Shown here: piece after piece, positions 5,518 through 5,623 of the stretch
Layout: the number at the start of each line of letters is the position of its first letter
Numbering within the stretch: the first letter of the stretch is position 1
Assembly (NCBI GenBank): GCA_937988705.1
Contig: CALKIA010000143.1
Span: forward strand, 1-5,623
Length of the DNA: 5,623 nucleotides
Source of the DNA: an uncultured Chloroflexota bacterium
Lineage (GTDB): Bacteria; Chloroflexota; Anaerolineae; Aggregatilineales; Phototrophicaceae
Direction: 5' to 3'
Program-made: the position numbers and the translations under genes
The notes under the pieces: generated by a model
What the model was told of the DNA's origin: nothing
The model's input: only the letters and a program-made list of their open reading frames with translations
Databases searched by the model: none

Positions 5518-5543
5518 GAATTCCCCGCAGTAGTGGGGCATTC
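5518..5543. repeat. Short inverted repeat upstream of a presumed rightward promoter
   Basis: GAATTCCCC (5518-5526) and GGGGCATTC (5535-5543) pair over nine positions with one mismatch and an 8-nt spacer. No T-run follows, so it is not a good terminator. Its place about 40 bp before the extended -10 would suit an upstream operator or activator site; this is inference. Confidence 0.4.
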
Positions 5544-5579
5544 GCAGCGGAGCGGGTACAATGAAAGGCAAATGGTTCG

Positions 5580-5588
5580 TGTTACAAT
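5580..5588 (+). promoter_or_regulatory. Extended -10 promoter-like element pointing right
   Basis: TGTTACAAT has the TGn extension and a -10 hexamer (TACAAT) that matches TATAAT at five of six positions. No good -35 lies 15-18 bp upstream, which extended -10 promoters can tolerate. A second TACAAT at 5557-5562 lacks the extension. The predicted start of transcription would be near 5595, leaving a short leader before the Shine-Dalgarno-like sequence. Confidence 0.4.
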
Positions 5589-5609
5589 TGGAACAGGTAT
5601 TCGAAATTT

Positions 5610-5616
5610 GAGGGAG
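5610..5616 (+). promoter_or_regulatory. Shine-Dalgarno-like site of a gene starting at or beyond the window edge
   Basis: GAGGGAG lies 7 bases before the end of the window. A GTG at 5618-5620 is very close for a start, so the true start codon may lie just past the last base. No protein sequence of that gene is visible, so nothing can be said of its product. Confidence 0.45.
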
Positions 5617-5623
5617 TGTGACT

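Larger units (their letters stand above)
5160..5623. other. Non-coding, repeat-rich intergenic region
   Basis: No credible gene is seen here. The only sizeable open frame (5253-5513, plus) is made by translating the inverted repeats and lacks any domain or good start. Positions 5160-5298 must carry the leader and presumably the promoter of the minus-strand operon, but no confident -35/-10 pair stands out. Positions 5299-5409, 5468-5487 and 5518-5543 hold three different inverted repeats. Positions 5580-5616 look like the start region of a rightward gene beyond the window. Confidence 0.7.

Overview
The window looks like a GC-rich stretch of bacterial chromosome, most likely from a Chloroflexota (Anaerolineae-type) genome. 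That placement is inference. It rests on secreted proteins with long Thr/Pro stalks of the TPTPTFTPT type, on small secreted SH3b proteins, and on interspersed CCTCACCCCCAACCCCTCTCC-type palindromic repeats, all of which I associate with that phylum. No rRNA, tRNA, CRISPR array or transposase is visible.

Layout from left to right. (1) Positions 1-44 may hold the tail of a plus-strand gene converging on a minus-strand TMEM175/DUF1211-type six-helix membrane protein (45-680). (2) A 145-bp divergent intergenic region separates it from a plus-strand pair: an NAD-dependent sugar-nucleotide epimerase/dehydratase (826-1815) and a 149-residue pentapeptide-repeat protein (1796-2245). The pair overlaps by 20 bp and is probably translationally coupled. 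(3) A 60-bp nested palindrome (2257-2316) followed by a T-rich tract closes that unit. (4) Three minus-strand genes, transcribed in the order 5159->4380, 4294->3020, 3006->2329, encode exported or membrane-anchored proteins. (5) The right 460 bases are non-coding and rich in inverted repeats. They end in a promoter-like and Shine-Dalgarno-like sequence that points at a gene starting just outside the window.

The most interesting part is the three-gene minus-strand cluster. The three proteins appear to be built from three modules, each protein carrying a different pair: SH3b + a 'CGD' Cys-pair beta-domain (4380-5159); an N-terminal beta-domain + a long Thr/Pro stalk + the CGD domain (3020-4294); and the N-terminal beta-domain + SH3b (2329-3006). 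With export signals and tight spacing this suggests a set of extracytoplasmic proteins that evolved by module shuffling and may act together at the cell surface. No function can be assigned from sequence alone. Diverged, oppositely oriented copies of one palindromic repeat family lie on either side of the cluster.
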